A stretch of 64,000 bases of DNA from Geodermatophilus sabuli (GTDB taxonomy: Bacteria > Actinomycetota > Actinomycetes > Mycobacteriales > Geodermatophilaceae): positions 124,001 to 188,000 of the forward strand of contig NZ_OBDO01000004.1 of NCBI RefSeq assembly GCF_900215145.1, written 5' to 3'. The notes under the pieces are model-generated. The model searched no databases. It was not told the DNA's origin and saw nothing but the letters and a program-made list of their open reading frames with translations. The translations under genes were made by a program, and so were the position numbers. Position 1 is the stretch's first letter. Every line of letters begins with the position of its first letter. This document shows positions 26,665 to 35,436 of this stretch, in pieces.

Positions 26665-28255
26665 GGGCGGCCTCCCGCTCCATCAGCTCCAGCGCCGGGT
26701 TGTAGGCCTCCGGCGCGAGCCGGACGACGCCGTCGAGGCCCTTGCCGCGGTCCGGCGGGCGCCGGGTGATGCCGAAGGTGCCGTCGGCGACGGCCTGGAT
26801 CAGCCCCTCGGGGTGGTCGGCGATCCGTTCCAGCAGCTGTACCGCCTCGCCCAGCACGGTGTGCGCGCGCCGGTCGATGAAGCCGCCCCGCGGCGGGGCG
26901 AAGTCCTCGACCAGGCCGCCGGCGGCGTCCAGCACGTACCGGACGTTGCGCAGCGCGAGGTCCCGGTCCGACAGCCACGGGGTGACGACGGCCTCGGTCA
27001 TCATCCCGACCAGCAGGATCCCCTGCCCGGTGAGCGCCCCGGCGAGGTTGAAGAAGCCGTCCAGCAGGTAGCCGCGGAAGACGTCGCCGGTCATGTGCTT
27101 GGTCGGCGGCATCCACTTCAGCGGCGCGTCCGGGAACAGCGCCCGCGCCAGCAGGGCGTGGGCGAGCTCCAGCCGGAAGGACTCCCGCCGGTCGGGGTCG
27201 ATCTCGAAGGCGTGGCCGAGCCCCAGCTGCCAGTCCTGCAGCCCGGCCTCCTTCGCCAGCGTCTCGTTGAGCAGCTGGCTGACGGTGACCGTGTGCGCCT
27301 CGTCGACGGCGTCGGCGGTGGTGAGGTAGTTGTCCTCGCCGGTGTTGATGATGATCCCGGCGCGGGCGTGCACCATCCGGCTGAACCGCTGGTCGACGAA
27401 GGTGCGCTGCGGGTTGATGTCGCGGAAGAGGATCCCGTACATGGCGTCGTTGAGCATCATGTCCAGCCGCTCCAGCCCGGCCAGGACGGCGATCTCCGGC
27501 ATGCACAGGCCGCTGGCGTAGTTGGTCAGCCGCACGTAGCGGCCCAGCTCCGCGCCGACGTCGTCCAGGGCCGCCCGCATGAGCCGGAAGTTCTCCTGGG
27601 TGGCGTACGTGCCGGCGTAGCCGGTGCGGGTGGCGCCCTCGGGCACGTAGTCCAGCAGCGACTGGCCGGTGGAGCGGATGACGGCGATGACGTCGGCACC
27701 GGCGCGGGCGGCGGCCTGGGCCTGCGGGATGTCCTCGTGGATGTCGCCGGTGGCCACGATCAGGTAGATCCAGGGCCGCCGGGGCGGGTCGCCGAGGGTG
27801 GCCACCAGCTCCTCGCGGCGGCGGTGGTTGGCGTCGACGCGAGCCAGCCCAGCAGCGACGGCGTCCCGGGCGGCGTCGCGGGCCCGCTCGGCGGCGGCGC
27901 CGGTGGGGACGCTGAACCGCGCCGTGCCGGCGCCCACCTGCTCGGCCAGCGCCTGCAGGTCCGCGGCTCCGCCCGCGGCGAGCGCGTGCCAGACCGGCAG
28001 CGCGACGCCGGCCTCCAGGCCCACCTGCTCGCGGACGGCGTCCACCACCCGATTCACCCACGGCACGCGGTCGGTGACGGTGCCCTCGCCCCCGGTGACC
28101 GGATCGGTGCCGGTGAGCCCCGCCAGCCGCAGCACCGCCCGCTCGACCGAGACGGTGGTGTGCGCCCGGGCCAGGTCGACGACGGGCTGCGCCGCGCGCA
28201 CGGCGAGCTCCCGGGCCCGCGCCACCAGCACCGGGTCCAGCTCCAGGGCGTTCAC
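26657..28255 (-). CDS. kamD: Lysine 5,6-aminomutase alpha subunit
   Basis: 532 residues from GTG 28255 (GGAGGAGG upstream). TIM-barrel subunit with RPWIYLIVATGDIHEDIPQAQ, the PEGATRTGYAGTYATQENF segment, LTNYASGLCMPEIAVLAGLERLDMMLNDAMYGILFRDIN (parts: NYASGLCMPE, LDMMLNDAMYGILFRDIN), and PPTKHMTGDVFRG. It binds substrate and PLP phosphate and forms the heterotetramer with KamE. Located in the kal-kamE-kamD-amidohydrolase-kdd operon. Confidence 0.95.
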   Translation of the reverse strand: MNALELDPVLVARARELAVRAAQPVVDLARAHTTVSVERAVLRLAGLTGTDPVTGGEGTVTDRVPWVNRVVDAVREQVGLEAGVALPVWHALAAGGAADLQALAEQVGAGTARFSVPTGAAAERARDAARDAVAAGLARVDANHRRREELVATLGDPPRRPWIYLIVATGDIHEDIPQAQAAARAGADVIAVIRSTGQSLLDYVPEGATRTGYAGTYATQENFRLMRAALDDVGAELGRYVRLTNYASGLCMPEIAVLAGLERLDMMLNDAMYGILFRDINPQRTFVDQRFSRMVHARAGIIINTGEDNYLTTADAVDEAHTVTVSQLLNETLAKEAGLQDWQLGLGHAFEIDPDRRESFRLELAHALLARALFPDAPLKWMPPTKHMTGDVFRGYLLDGFFNLAGALTGQGILLVGMMTEAVVTPWLSDRDLALRNVRYVLDAAGGLVEDFAPPRGGFIDRRAHTVLGEAVQLLERIADHPEGLIQAVADGTFGITRRPPDRGKGLDGVVRLAPEAYNPALELMEREAARA

Positions 28256-28292
28256 GCGACCTCCTCCACGGCGGACACGGCCGTCTCCGCCC

Positions 28293-29807
28293 TCATCTCG
28301 AGACCTCGACCGGTTCGCCGGCCACCAGCAGCAGCCGGCACTCGGGCCGCTCCCGGCCGGCCAGGACACCCGACAGCGTCGACGGCGTCGCCCACAGGGC
28401 CAGGTGCGCCGGGGCCCCGACGGCCAGCGGGCCCTGCGGGTGCTCGGCGCGCGCGGCGTGCCAGCCGCCGTGGGTGGCCGCGTCGAACGCGTCGAACGGC
28501 CGCAGCCCCGAGCCCGGGGTGCGGTGGTCGACGGCGGCGTGCACCCCGCCCCAGGGGTCCATCGGCGTGACCGGGGCGTCGCTGCCGAGGGCGAGCGCGA
28601 CCCCGCCGTCGGAGAGGTCGGCGAAGGGGTTGCAGGCCAGCGCCCGCGCCACGCCCAGACGCTCGGCGTACATGCCCGCACGGCCGCCCCAAGCCGCGTC
28701 GAAGCCGGGCTGGACGCTCGCCACCATCCCCCAGTCGGCTAGCCGGTCCACCGCCGCCGGGCCGGCCATCTCCACGTGCTCCAGCCGGTGCCGGCAGGCC
28801 CGCACCGCGGCGCGGCCCAGCTCCTCGGCGACGGCGCCCACCGCGGTGAGCACCTGCTCCACGGCGGCGTCCCCGATGCAGTGGAAGCCGGCCTGCACGC
28901 CGGCCACGGTGCAGGCGCGCACGTGGTCGACCAGGGACGCCGTCGTGAAGCGCAGGCTGCCGGCGGTGTCGGGCCGGTCGGTGTACGGCGCGCTCAGCGC
29001 CGCGGTGTGCGAGCCGAAGGCGCCGTCGCAGAACAGGTCGCCCCCGGCGCCGGCCAGGCCCAGCTCACGCACGACGTCCAGCCCCCCGCGCTCGGCCAGC
29101 TCCCCCCAGTAGCCGAGCACGAGTGGGCCGGGCTCCTCGGCGGCCAGGGCGAGCAGCGCGGTGAGGTCGTCCACGCCGGAGACCTCCGGGCCGGCCATCT
29201 CGTGCAGGCTGCCGATGCCCAGGGCGGCGGCGGCCGCCCGGGTGGCCCGCTGCGCGGTGCGTCGCTGCGGCGCGTCCACGGCGCCGTAGGCGGCCTGCCG
29301 GACGGCGTGGTGGGCGTCGAGCCGCAGCCGGCCGTCGGCAGCGAAGCCGGGCAGCGCGGTGATGTCCGGTACCCGGTCCAGCAGCGCGGTGGACACGGTG
29401 GCGGAGTGGACGTCGACCCGGGCCAGGTAGGCCGGCCGGTCGCCGACGACGGCGTCCAGGTCGTGGCGGGTCAGCCCGCGTCCCTCCGGCCAGCCCGTCT
29501 CGTCCCAGCCGGTGCCGAGCACGATGCCGGCACCGTTGCCCCCGACGTGCGCAGCGACGGACGCCACAGCCTCGGCGAGGCTGAAGCTCGAGTGGAGGTC
29601 GAGTCCGGTCAGCGCGAGACCGGTTGCGGTGGCGTGCACGTGGGCGTCGACGAAGGCCGGGGTGAGCAGCGCCCCCTCCCCCGCGACCAGCCGGTCGGCC
29701 GGGGCGGCCTCGGCGGCGTCGCCCAGCCAGGCGATGCGGCCGTCCTCCACGCGCAGCGCCCGGCCGGGCCGGTCGCCCACGGTGACGTCGGCGACGAGCA
29801 CGCTCAT
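28293..29807 (-). CDS. YtcJ-like metal-dependent amidohydrolase in the lysine cluster
   Basis: 504 residues of the amidohydrolase_3 type. Metal ligands: LLTPAFVDAHVHATATGL, GFHCIGDAAVEQVL, HRLEHVEMAGP, and ALGSDAPVTPMDPWGG. It sits between kdd and kamD, overlapping kdd's neighbour by four bases (ATGA), so it is clearly part of the operon. It is not one of the five classic beta-lysine fermentation enzymes. It may liberate an amino acid from an N-acyl derivative or act on a pathway side product; this is inference. Confidence 0.85.
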   Translation of the reverse strand: MSVLVADVTVGDRPGRALRVEDGRIAWLGDAAEAAPADRLVAGEGALLTPAFVDAHVHATATGLALTGLDLHSSFSLAEAVASVAAHVGGNGAGIVLGTGWDETGWPEGRGLTRHDLDAVVGDRPAYLARVDVHSATVSTALLDRVPDITALPGFAADGRLRLDAHHAVRQAAYGAVDAPQRRTAQRATRAAAAALGIGSLHEMAGPEVSGVDDLTALLALAAEEPGPLVLGYWGELAERGGLDVVRELGLAGAGGDLFCDGAFGSHTAALSAPYTDRPDTAGSLRFTTASLVDHVRACTVAGVQAGFHCIGDAAVEQVLTAVGAVAEELGRAAVRACRHRLEHVEMAGPAAVDRLADWGMVASVQPGFDAAWGGRAGMYAERLGVARALACNPFADLSDGGVALALGSDAPVTPMDPWGGVHAAVDHRTPGSGLRPFDAFDAATHGGWHAARAEHPQGPLAVGAPAHLALWATPSTLSGVLAGRERPECRLLLVAGEPVEVSR

Positions 29808-30850
29808 GCGTGCACCCGCGGGTCGATGAGCGACCGCACTCCTGGGATGGACCGGTACAGGTCCAGGGCCAGGGCCGCGTGCCCCGGCGTGTAGCCGTTC
29901 CCGATCAGCATGGTCACGTCCGCCGCCATCCCCTCCGCTCCGAGCGCCGCCTGCGCGAACGACGTCGCCATGGAGAAGAAGACCACGGTGCCGCCGTCGG
30001 CCGTCGCGAGCACCGCGCCGTGCTCCGCGCCGGGCGCGTCGACGCAGACGACGGTGACCTCCGCCGGGGTGCCGACGGCCGCGGCGACGGCCAGCGGGTC
30101 CGTGGCGTCGGCGGCGACGACCCGGTCGGCCAGCCCGGCCGCGGACAGCGCCGCGGCCTCGCGCCGGTCACGCACCAGGCCGGTGAGCTCGGTGGCGCCA
30201 GCCGCCCGCGCCGCGGCGAGGCTCAGGCAGCCGGACTTCCCCGCCGCCCCCAGGACGACGACCGAGTGCGCCGCCGCCCGCCGCACCACCCGCGCGGTGG
30301 CCGCCGGCGCGCCGCACACGTCGAGGACGGCGAGGGAGACCGCGTCGGGCAGGTCGTCGGGCAGCACGGCGGCGATCGAGCGCGCGAACAGCACCGCCGT
30401 CCCCTCGGCCGGCACCTGCTCGCTGCGCCCCTCCCACCGGGCGAGGCCGTCGGTGATCGCCAGCGGCGTGAGCGTCAGCGACACCAGGGTCGCCACCCGC
30501 TGGCCGACGGCGAGCCCCAGCGGTGACCGCGGGCCGACCGCGTCGACGACCCCGATGAGCATGCCGCCGGACCCGGTGACCGGGTTCTGCATCTTCCCGC
30601 GCTCGGCGACGATCCCGAGGACCGCCGCCCGCACCGCGTCGCCGTCCCCCCCGCAGGACTCCGACAGCTGCCGGAAGGACGCGGCGTCGAGGTTCAGTCG
30701 CTGTACCGACAGGCGCACCTCGTCCGGGCCGATCGCCGGGGTCGCGTCGAGCCGGCGCGCCGCCTGCGGGAGCACGCCGGGCGGGTCGAGCACCCGGTGA
30801 CCGCCCAGCGCCCGGGCCGCCGCGCTCATCTCTGCCGTTTCCGCCGTCAT
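29804..30850 (-). CDS. kdd: L-erythro-3,5-diaminohexanoate dehydrogenase
   Basis: 348 residues from ATG 30850 (ATG 30829 is a shorter alternative; neither has a strong ribosome site). NAD-binding Rossmann motif VVVLGAAGKSGCLSLAAARAAGA; early PDEVRLSVQRLNLDAASFRQL and GKMQNPVTGSGGMLIGVV are typical of Kdd. It oxidises 3,5-diaminohexanoate to 5-amino-3-oxohexanoate. First gene of the minus-strand operon, divergent from kamA over 86 bases that must hold both promoters. Confidence 0.92.
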   Translation of the reverse strand: MTAETAEMSAAARALGGHRVLDPPGVLPQAARRLDATPAIGPDEVRLSVQRLNLDAASFRQLSESCGGDGDAVRAAVLGIVAERGKMQNPVTGSGGMLIGVVDAVGPRSPLGLAVGQRVATLVSLTLTPLAITDGLARWEGRSEQVPAEGTAVLFARSIAAVLPDDLPDAVSLAVLDVCGAPAATARVVRRAAAHSVVVLGAAGKSGCLSLAAARAAGATELTGLVRDRREAAALSAAGLADRVVAADATDPLAVAAAVGTPAEVTVVCVDAPGAEHGAVLATADGGTVVFFSMATSFAQAALGAEGMAADVTMLIGNGYTPGHAALALDLYRSIPGVRSLIDPRVHA

Positions 30851-30936
30851 CACCGGAGAACCTATCGTCTTGAGGCCATCTGACCGGACATCCTCCCGTA
30901 TGGTCACCGTTTGACGCGAAGAGCGAGGAGGCGACC

Positions 30937-32349
30937 GTGCTGGAACAGCCCTACGAGTACACCGCCCGGACCCTGGTCGAGCCGGACTGGCGGCGGCTGC
31001 CCGGCTTCGCCGACGTGACACCGGAGCAGTGGAGCTCCGCGCAGTGGCAGCGCGCGCACTGCGTGAAGAACGTCCGGCAGTTGCGCGGCGTCTACGGGGA
31101 CCTGCTCGACGAGGCCTTCTACGCCGACGCGGCGGCCGACCAGGCCGGCCGCGCCACGATGTCGCTGCTGCTGCCGCCGCAGATGCTCAACACGATGGTC
31201 CCGGACGCCGTCCCGACCACGGCCGCGATGCTCGCCGACCCGGTCCGCCGCTACATGCTCCCCGTGGCGTCGGACCGGCTGCCCGGCGAGGCGGCGAGCC
31301 ATCCCTACGCCGCCCGCGACTCCCTGCACGAGCACGAGATGTGGGCCGTCGAGGGGCTCACCCACCGCTACCCCACCAAGGTGCTGGCCGAGCTGCTGTC
31401 CACCTGCCCCCAGTACTGCGGTCACTGCACCCGGATGGACCTGGTCGGCAACTCCACCCCCGCCGTCGCCAAGCTCCGGTTCGAGCTCAAGCCGGTCGAC
31501 CGGCAGGCGGCGATGCTGGAGTACCTGCGGGCCACCCCCGGGGTGCGGGACGTCGTCGTCTCCGGCGGGGACGTCGCCAACCTGCCGTTCCGCAGCCTCG
31601 AGGCGTTCGTGTCCGGGCTCCTGGAGATCGAGTCGGTGCGCGACATCCGGCTGGCGTCCAAGGCGCTCATGGGCCTGCCCCAGCACTGGCTGCAGGACGA
31701 CGTGGTCGCGGGCATGGGCCGCCTGGCGACGACGGCCCGGGCGCGCGGCGTCTCCCTCGCCGTGCACACCCACGTCAACGCCGCACAGCAGGTGACCCCG
31801 CTGGTGGCCGAGGCCGCGCAGGCGATGCTGGCGGCCGGCGTCCGCGACGTGCGCAACCAGGGCGTGCTGCTGCGCGGCGTCAACGCGACCGCGCCCCAGC
31901 TGCTGGACCTGTGCTTCGCGCTGCTCGACGGCGCCGGCATCACGCCCTACTACTTCTACATGTGCGACATGGTGCCCAACGCCGAGCACTGGCGGGTGTC
32001 GCTGGCCCAGGCCCAGACGCTGCAGCACGACCTCATGGGCTACCTGCCCGGGTTCGCGACACCGCGGATCGTCTGCGACGTCCCCTACGTCGGGAAGCGC
32101 TGGGTGCACCAGGTCGCCGAGTACGACCGCGAGCACGGCATCAGCTACTGGACGAAGAACTACCGCACCGGGATCGAGCGCGACGACGAGGACGCCCTCG
32201 ACCGCCGCTACACCTACTACGACCCGATCCCGTCCCTCCCCGAGAGCGGCCAGGCGTGGTGGCGGGCGCGGGGGGTCGCGGCAGGAGGGTGGAGCGCAGC
32301 CGCCGACCTCGCCGCGGCGGCCTCGCGGGTCGCCTCGCGGGCGGAGTGA
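30937..32349 (+). CDS. kamA: Lysine 2,3-aminomutase (radical SAM, PLP)
   Basis: 470 residues. Radical SAM cluster motif C157-x3-C161-x2-C164 in STCPQYCGHCTRMDLVG; VVVSGGDVANLP; RLASKALMGLP. Lys387 in CDVPYVGKRW is the best candidate for PLP binding, although the usual glycine-rich GGGGK is replaced by YVGK. It converts L-lysine to beta-lysine, feeding the divergently encoded KamDE. GAGCGAGGAGG precedes GTG 30937. The actinobacterial form is longer than clostridial KamA at the N-terminus. Confidence 0.9.
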   Translation: MLEQPYEYTARTLVEPDWRRLPGFADVTPEQWSSAQWQRAHCVKNVRQLRGVYGDLLDEAFYADAAADQAGRATMSLLLPPQMLNTMVPDAVPTTAAMLADPVRRYMLPVASDRLPGEAASHPYAARDSLHEHEMWAVEGLTHRYPTKVLAELLSTCPQYCGHCTRMDLVGNSTPAVAKLRFELKPVDRQAAMLEYLRATPGVRDVVVSGGDVANLPFRSLEAFVSGLLEIESVRDIRLASKALMGLPQHWLQDDVVAGMGRLATTARARGVSLAVHTHVNAAQQVTPLVAEAAQAMLAAGVRDVRNQGVLLRGVNATAPQLLDLCFALLDGAGITPYYFYMCDMVPNAEHWRVSLAQAQTLQHDLMGYLPGFATPRIVCDVPYVGKRWVHQVAEYDREHGISYWTKNYRTGIERDDEDALDRRYTYYDPIPSLPESGQAWWRARGVAAGGWSAAADLAAAASRVASRAE

Positions 32350-32354
32350 GGCCG

Positions 32355-32438
32355 CGATGATCAGGTGACCTGATCGTGCGGTGTCCTCCCTCACGGTCTG
32401 CGGTGAGCCAGGACATCCGATGATCAGGTGACCTGATC
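32355..32438. repeat. Twin palindromes after kamA
   Basis: The 17-base palindrome GATCAGGTGACCTGATC occurs at 32359-32375 and 32422-32438 (period 63), each preceded by CGAT. Between them TGTCC.../...GGACA and CTCAC/GTGAG can also pair, so the whole 84 bases may fold into one long hairpin. It may be a terminator of kamA, an operator pair for the next gene, or a small extragenic element. Confidence 0.7.
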
Positions 32439-32482
32439 CCACCCGGGTGGCCGCCGGGAGCGCTCCGGGGTAGGCAGGGCAG

Positions 32483-33013
32483 ATGACGGCCGGCGCCGGG
32501 GAGCTGCGCACCGCGCGGCTGCGGCTGCGGCCCTGGAGCACCCGCCGCGACGACCTCGCCCGCCTGCTGGACCTCTACGGCCGCGACGAGGTCACCCGCT
32601 GGCTGGGCGGCTGCCCGTCGGTGACACCGGTGGAGCTGGTGGCGCGCTGGGCGGCGGTCTCCACGGCCGACGGGCGGTCCGGCGTCTGGGCGGTCGAGGT
32701 GGCCGGCACCGGCGTCGTCGCCGGCACCCTGCTGCTCAAGCCGCTGCCCGGTGGCGTCGGGGAGGTGGAGGTGGGCTGGCACCTGCACCCGGACAGCTGG
32801 GGCCACGGGTACGCGACCGAGGCCGCCCGGGTGGTCATCGACCGGGCCTTCGCCGCGGGGCTGCCGGAGGTCTACGCCGTCGTGCGGCCCGGGAACGCGC
32901 CGTCCCTGGCGGTGTGCCGCCGGCTGGGCATGGCGCCGCTGGGCCGGATGCGCCGGTGGTACGACGTCGAGCTGGAGGCGTTCCGGCTGATGGCGCCCGT
33001 GGTCGTCGACTGA
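32483..33013 (+). CDS. GNAT acetyltransferase, RimJ/RimL-like
   Basis: 176 residues. It begins LRTARLRLRPWSTRRDDLARLL, has EVEVGWHLHPDSWGHGYATEAARVVIDRAF (acetyl-CoA loop WGHGYATEA) and ends NAPSLAVCRRLGMAPLGRMRRWY. The pattern is that of ribosomal-protein N-terminal acetyltransferases, but the family has many substrates. TAGGCA six bases before ATG 32483 resembles the leaderless -10. Convergent with the following acyltransferase. Confidence 0.9.
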   Translation: MTAGAGELRTARLRLRPWSTRRDDLARLLDLYGRDEVTRWLGGCPSVTPVELVARWAAVSTADGRSGVWAVEVAGTGVVAGTLLLKPLPGGVGEVEVGWHLHPDSWGHGYATEAARVVIDRAFAAGLPEVYAVVRPGNAPSLAVCRRLGMAPLGRMRRWYDVELEAFRLMAPVVVD

Positions 33014-33095
33014 CGGCGGCGGGAGCATCGCAGCGAGCGCCAGCGAGCGAGGAGCGGACCGGCGCGCGGAAGGCGACCGAGGGTTCGTCGACTGA

Positions 33096-33127
33096 GGGGA
33101 CCCCGTGCCGGGGCCGTCGGGGTCCCC
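33096..33127. terminator. Bidirectional hairpin
   Basis: GGGGACCCC (33096-33104) pairs perfectly with GGGGTCCCC (33119-33127). It lies between the convergent GNAT and acyltransferase genes. The preceding 80 bases (33014-33095) hold no other feature I can name. Confidence 0.65.
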
Positions 33128-33133
33128 CCGCGC

Positions 33134-34003
33134 TCAGCGGGCCCGGCGGCGAGCGAGGAGCTTCTTGACGCGGACCACCGGGTGGGGGCGCGGCAGCGTG
33201 TGGGTGGTGCCACGGACGTCGTGGTGGTCGAGCTGCAGGGCCTCCTCCAGGGTGGGCGCGGTGCCGCCGAGGTGGGCGGGCAGCCACCAGCGGTCCTCGG
33301 GGCCGGCCGGCTGCTGTGGATAGCTGCGCTGCGCCTCGTCGACCAGGGCCTCCATCGCCGCGCGGATCCGCCGCAGCAGCTGCTGGGTCTTCTCCCCCGG
33401 CTCGGGCATCAGCGGCTCGCCCAGGAGCACGGTGATCGCGACGCCGCGCCTGAGGTCGACCGGGTGGCCCTTGGTGGCCACCCGCTGGCCACCCCACACC
33501 GCCGCGGGGATGACCGGCACGCCGGCGTCGATGGCCATCCGGGCGGCACCGGCCTTGAGCTCCTTGACCTGGAAGCTGCTGCTGATCGTCGCCTCGGGGA
33601 AGACACCGACGACGTGCCCGTCCTCGAGCGCGCGGACGGCGGCCTCGAAGGCGGCGGTGCCGGCGCGGCGGTCGACCGGGATGTGCTGCATGACCCGCAT
33701 GAACGGGCCGGAGAACCGGTGGGAGAACACCGAGGCCTTGGCCATGAACCGCACCAGCCGCCGCTGCGGGAGCGCGGCCAGCCCGAGGAAGGTGAAGTCC
33801 AGGTAGCTGACGTGGTTGCTGCAGATGATCGCCCCGCCGTGCGCCGGGACGTGCTCGGCGCCGCGGACGTCGAAGCGGAAGCGGAGCAGCCGGAACACGA
33901 TGAGGGCCAGCCGGATGACCGCCCGGTAGGGGCGGTCTCGCGGGTCGGGGCGGGGTCCGAAGAGGTCCTTCCGGACGACGTCGCGCCAGCTCGCGGTGTA
34001 CAT
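33134..34003 (-). CDS. 1-acyl-sn-glycerol-3-phosphate acyltransferase
   Basis: 289 residues from ATG 34003. PlsC motifs: CSNHVSYLDFTFLG (HxxxxD), HIPVDRRAG, VGVFPEATISSSFQ, and VPVIPAAVWGGQRV. The N-terminal hydrophobic helix (RLALIVFRLLRFRF) anchors it to the membrane. The basic C-terminal tail VVRVKKLLARRRAR may also bind phospholipid. It acylates lysophosphatidic acid; second PlsC-like enzyme in this window. Confidence 0.9.
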   Translation of the reverse strand: MYTASWRDVVRKDLFGPRPDPRDRPYRAVIRLALIVFRLLRFRFDVRGAEHVPAHGGAIICSNHVSYLDFTFLGLAALPQRRLVRFMAKASVFSHRFSGPFMRVMQHIPVDRRAGTAAFEAAVRALEDGHVVGVFPEATISSSFQVKELKAGAARMAIDAGVPVIPAAVWGGQRVATKGHPVDLRRGVAITVLLGEPLMPEPGEKTQQLLRRIRAAMEALVDEAQRSYPQQPAGPEDRWWLPAHLGGTAPTLEEALQLDHHDVRGTTHTLPRPHPVVRVKKLLARRRAR

Positions 34004-34050
34004 GGGCGGACGATAGCCGCCCCGCCCGGACGGCGTCTGCGGCACGGCGG

Positions 34051-35217
34051 TCACCGGTGGGTGACCTCGACGGCGGCCCGCACGACCGCGGCGAGATCGC
34101 CGGTCTCCTCGTGGATCCGGCGCTGGAAGTCCGCCCCGGTGCCCCGGTCGAGGACGGCGGCGACGCCGTCGGCGACCCGCTGCTCGTCCCCGGCGGCGGC
34201 CAGCGCGGGCCGGACGTGGTCCAGCAGCGCGCCCACGACGGCGGCGGCCGGGGCGGGGCGGCCGGTGCCCGGGTGCACCAGGTCGCCGGTGAGGCCGGAG
34301 CGGCCGGCCCGCCAGGCGGCGACGCGGATCACCTCGCTGCGGACGGCGGGCGCGGGCACGCCGTCCCGCCACTCGCCCGCGGCGGTCTCGACCAGGCCGC
34401 GTACCAGCCCGGCGAGGGTGACGGCGTCCTCGGCGCGCAGGGCGACGTCGGCGATGCGGACCTCGACGGTGGGCCAGCGCTCGGACAGACGGGCGTCGAA
34501 GTAGACCATCCCGGTGTCGACGATCGTCTCGGTGGCGACCATCTGGGCGATGAGCCGGTGGTAGGCCGCCGCGTCGGCGAACAGCTCGTTGGGGCCGCTG
34601 GAGGGCCAGCGGTTCCAGGCCTGGGAGCGGAAGCTGGCGTGGCCGCTGTCGCGGCCCAGCCAGAACGGCGAGTTGGCGGTCAGCGCGGTGAGGACCGGCA
34701 GCCACGTGCGCACCCGGTTGAGGACGGCGACCCCCTCGTCGTCGTCGGCCACCGCGACGTGCACGTGGCAGCCGCAGGTGAGCTGCTCGAGGGCGGTCAG
34801 GCCGAAGGTCTCGGTCATCTCGGTGTAGCGGGCCCCCGGGGTGGTGACCGGCTCGACGTCGACCGGTGAGCTGGCCAGCGCGGCGACGCGCGCCCCGACG
34901 GCGCGGGCGGCGGCATCGGCCCGCCCGCGCCAGTGCTGCAGATCGGTGAGGACGTCGTCGAGGTCGGCGCACACGCGGGTGGCGAACTCCAGTTGCTGCG
35001 CCTTGAGCTCGGGCACCAGCTGCCCCCGCGGGTCGCCGTCGTCCTCGCCCCCGGGTACGGCATCATCGGTGCGCTCCCGGTCGGCACGGTCGTGCTCGGG
35101 GACGGTCTCGCCCTCACCGCGGCGGGCGGCGACCTCCAGGGCGGCCGGCCCGCGCGGGACCGGACGGCCGTCGGGGTCGACGACCAACAGCTCTTCCTCC
35201 ACGCCCACGGTGCGCAC
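34051..35217 (-). CDS. Carboxylate-amine ligase / glutamate-cysteine ligase (GCS2, YbdK-like)
   Basis: 388 residues from GTG 35217, which gives the canonical start RTVGVEEELLVVD. Other motifs: TCGCHVHVAV, NSPFWLGRDSGHASFRSQAWNRWP (parts: SPFWLGRDSG, FRSQAWNRWP), and TVEVRIADVAL. The GCS2 family makes gamma-glutamyl-cysteine-like bonds with ATP; in actinobacteria members may serve ergothioneine (EgtA) or unknown pathways. Without the other egt genes nearby, the YbdK-type name is safer. Divergent from the integrase-like gene. Confidence 0.88.
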   Translation of the reverse strand: MRTVGVEEELLVVDPDGRPVPRGPAALEVAARRGEGETVPEHDRADRERTDDAVPGGEDDGDPRGQLVPELKAQQLEFATRVCADLDDVLTDLQHWRGRADAAARAVGARVAALASSPVDVEPVTTPGARYTEMTETFGLTALEQLTCGCHVHVAVADDDEGVAVLNRVRTWLPVLTALTANSPFWLGRDSGHASFRSQAWNRWPSSGPNELFADAAAYHRLIAQMVATETIVDTGMVYFDARLSERWPTVEVRIADVALRAEDAVTLAGLVRGLVETAAGEWRDGVPAPAVRSEVIRVAAWRAGRSGLTGDLVHPGTGRPAPAAAVVGALLDHVRPALAAAGDEQRVADGVAAVLDRGTGADFQRRIHEETGDLAAVVRAAVEVTHR

Positions 35218-35281
35218 CCGCTCATGATCACCAATGGGCGGCGACCGCGCGCGCCGGAGATGCGAGACGCCGGACACTCAT

Positions 35282-35296
35282 CCGTTATGCCCAAGT
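35282..35296 (+). repeat. Degenerate copy of the 15-base motif
   Basis: CCGTTATGCCCAAGT, 12 of 15 matches to CCGTTATCCCCAACA. It faces the exact copy at 35437-35451 (opposite strand), so the two form terminal inverted repeats of a 170-base segment. Confidence 0.5.
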
Positions 35297-35304
35297 GTCT
35301 TGAT

Positions 35305-35338
35305 GGGGGGAGGAGCACCCTGCGGTGCTCCTCCCCCC
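35305..35338. terminator. Strong hairpin between divergent genes
   Basis: Perfect 15-bp stem GGGGGGAGGAGCACC / GGTGCTCCTCCCCCC with a CTGC loop. The position is odd for a terminator, because the genes on both sides are transcribed away from it; it may be part of a small mobile or extragenic element. Confidence 0.6.
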
Positions 35339-35436
35339 ACTGCTGCCGCCGCGCAGGCCTCGGTGATCATTGCTTCGGCGCCGGAGGCGCCGTCCGTTCC
35401 TCGGCGGCAGGTGACGACGGGAAACTGTCGCTTTTT

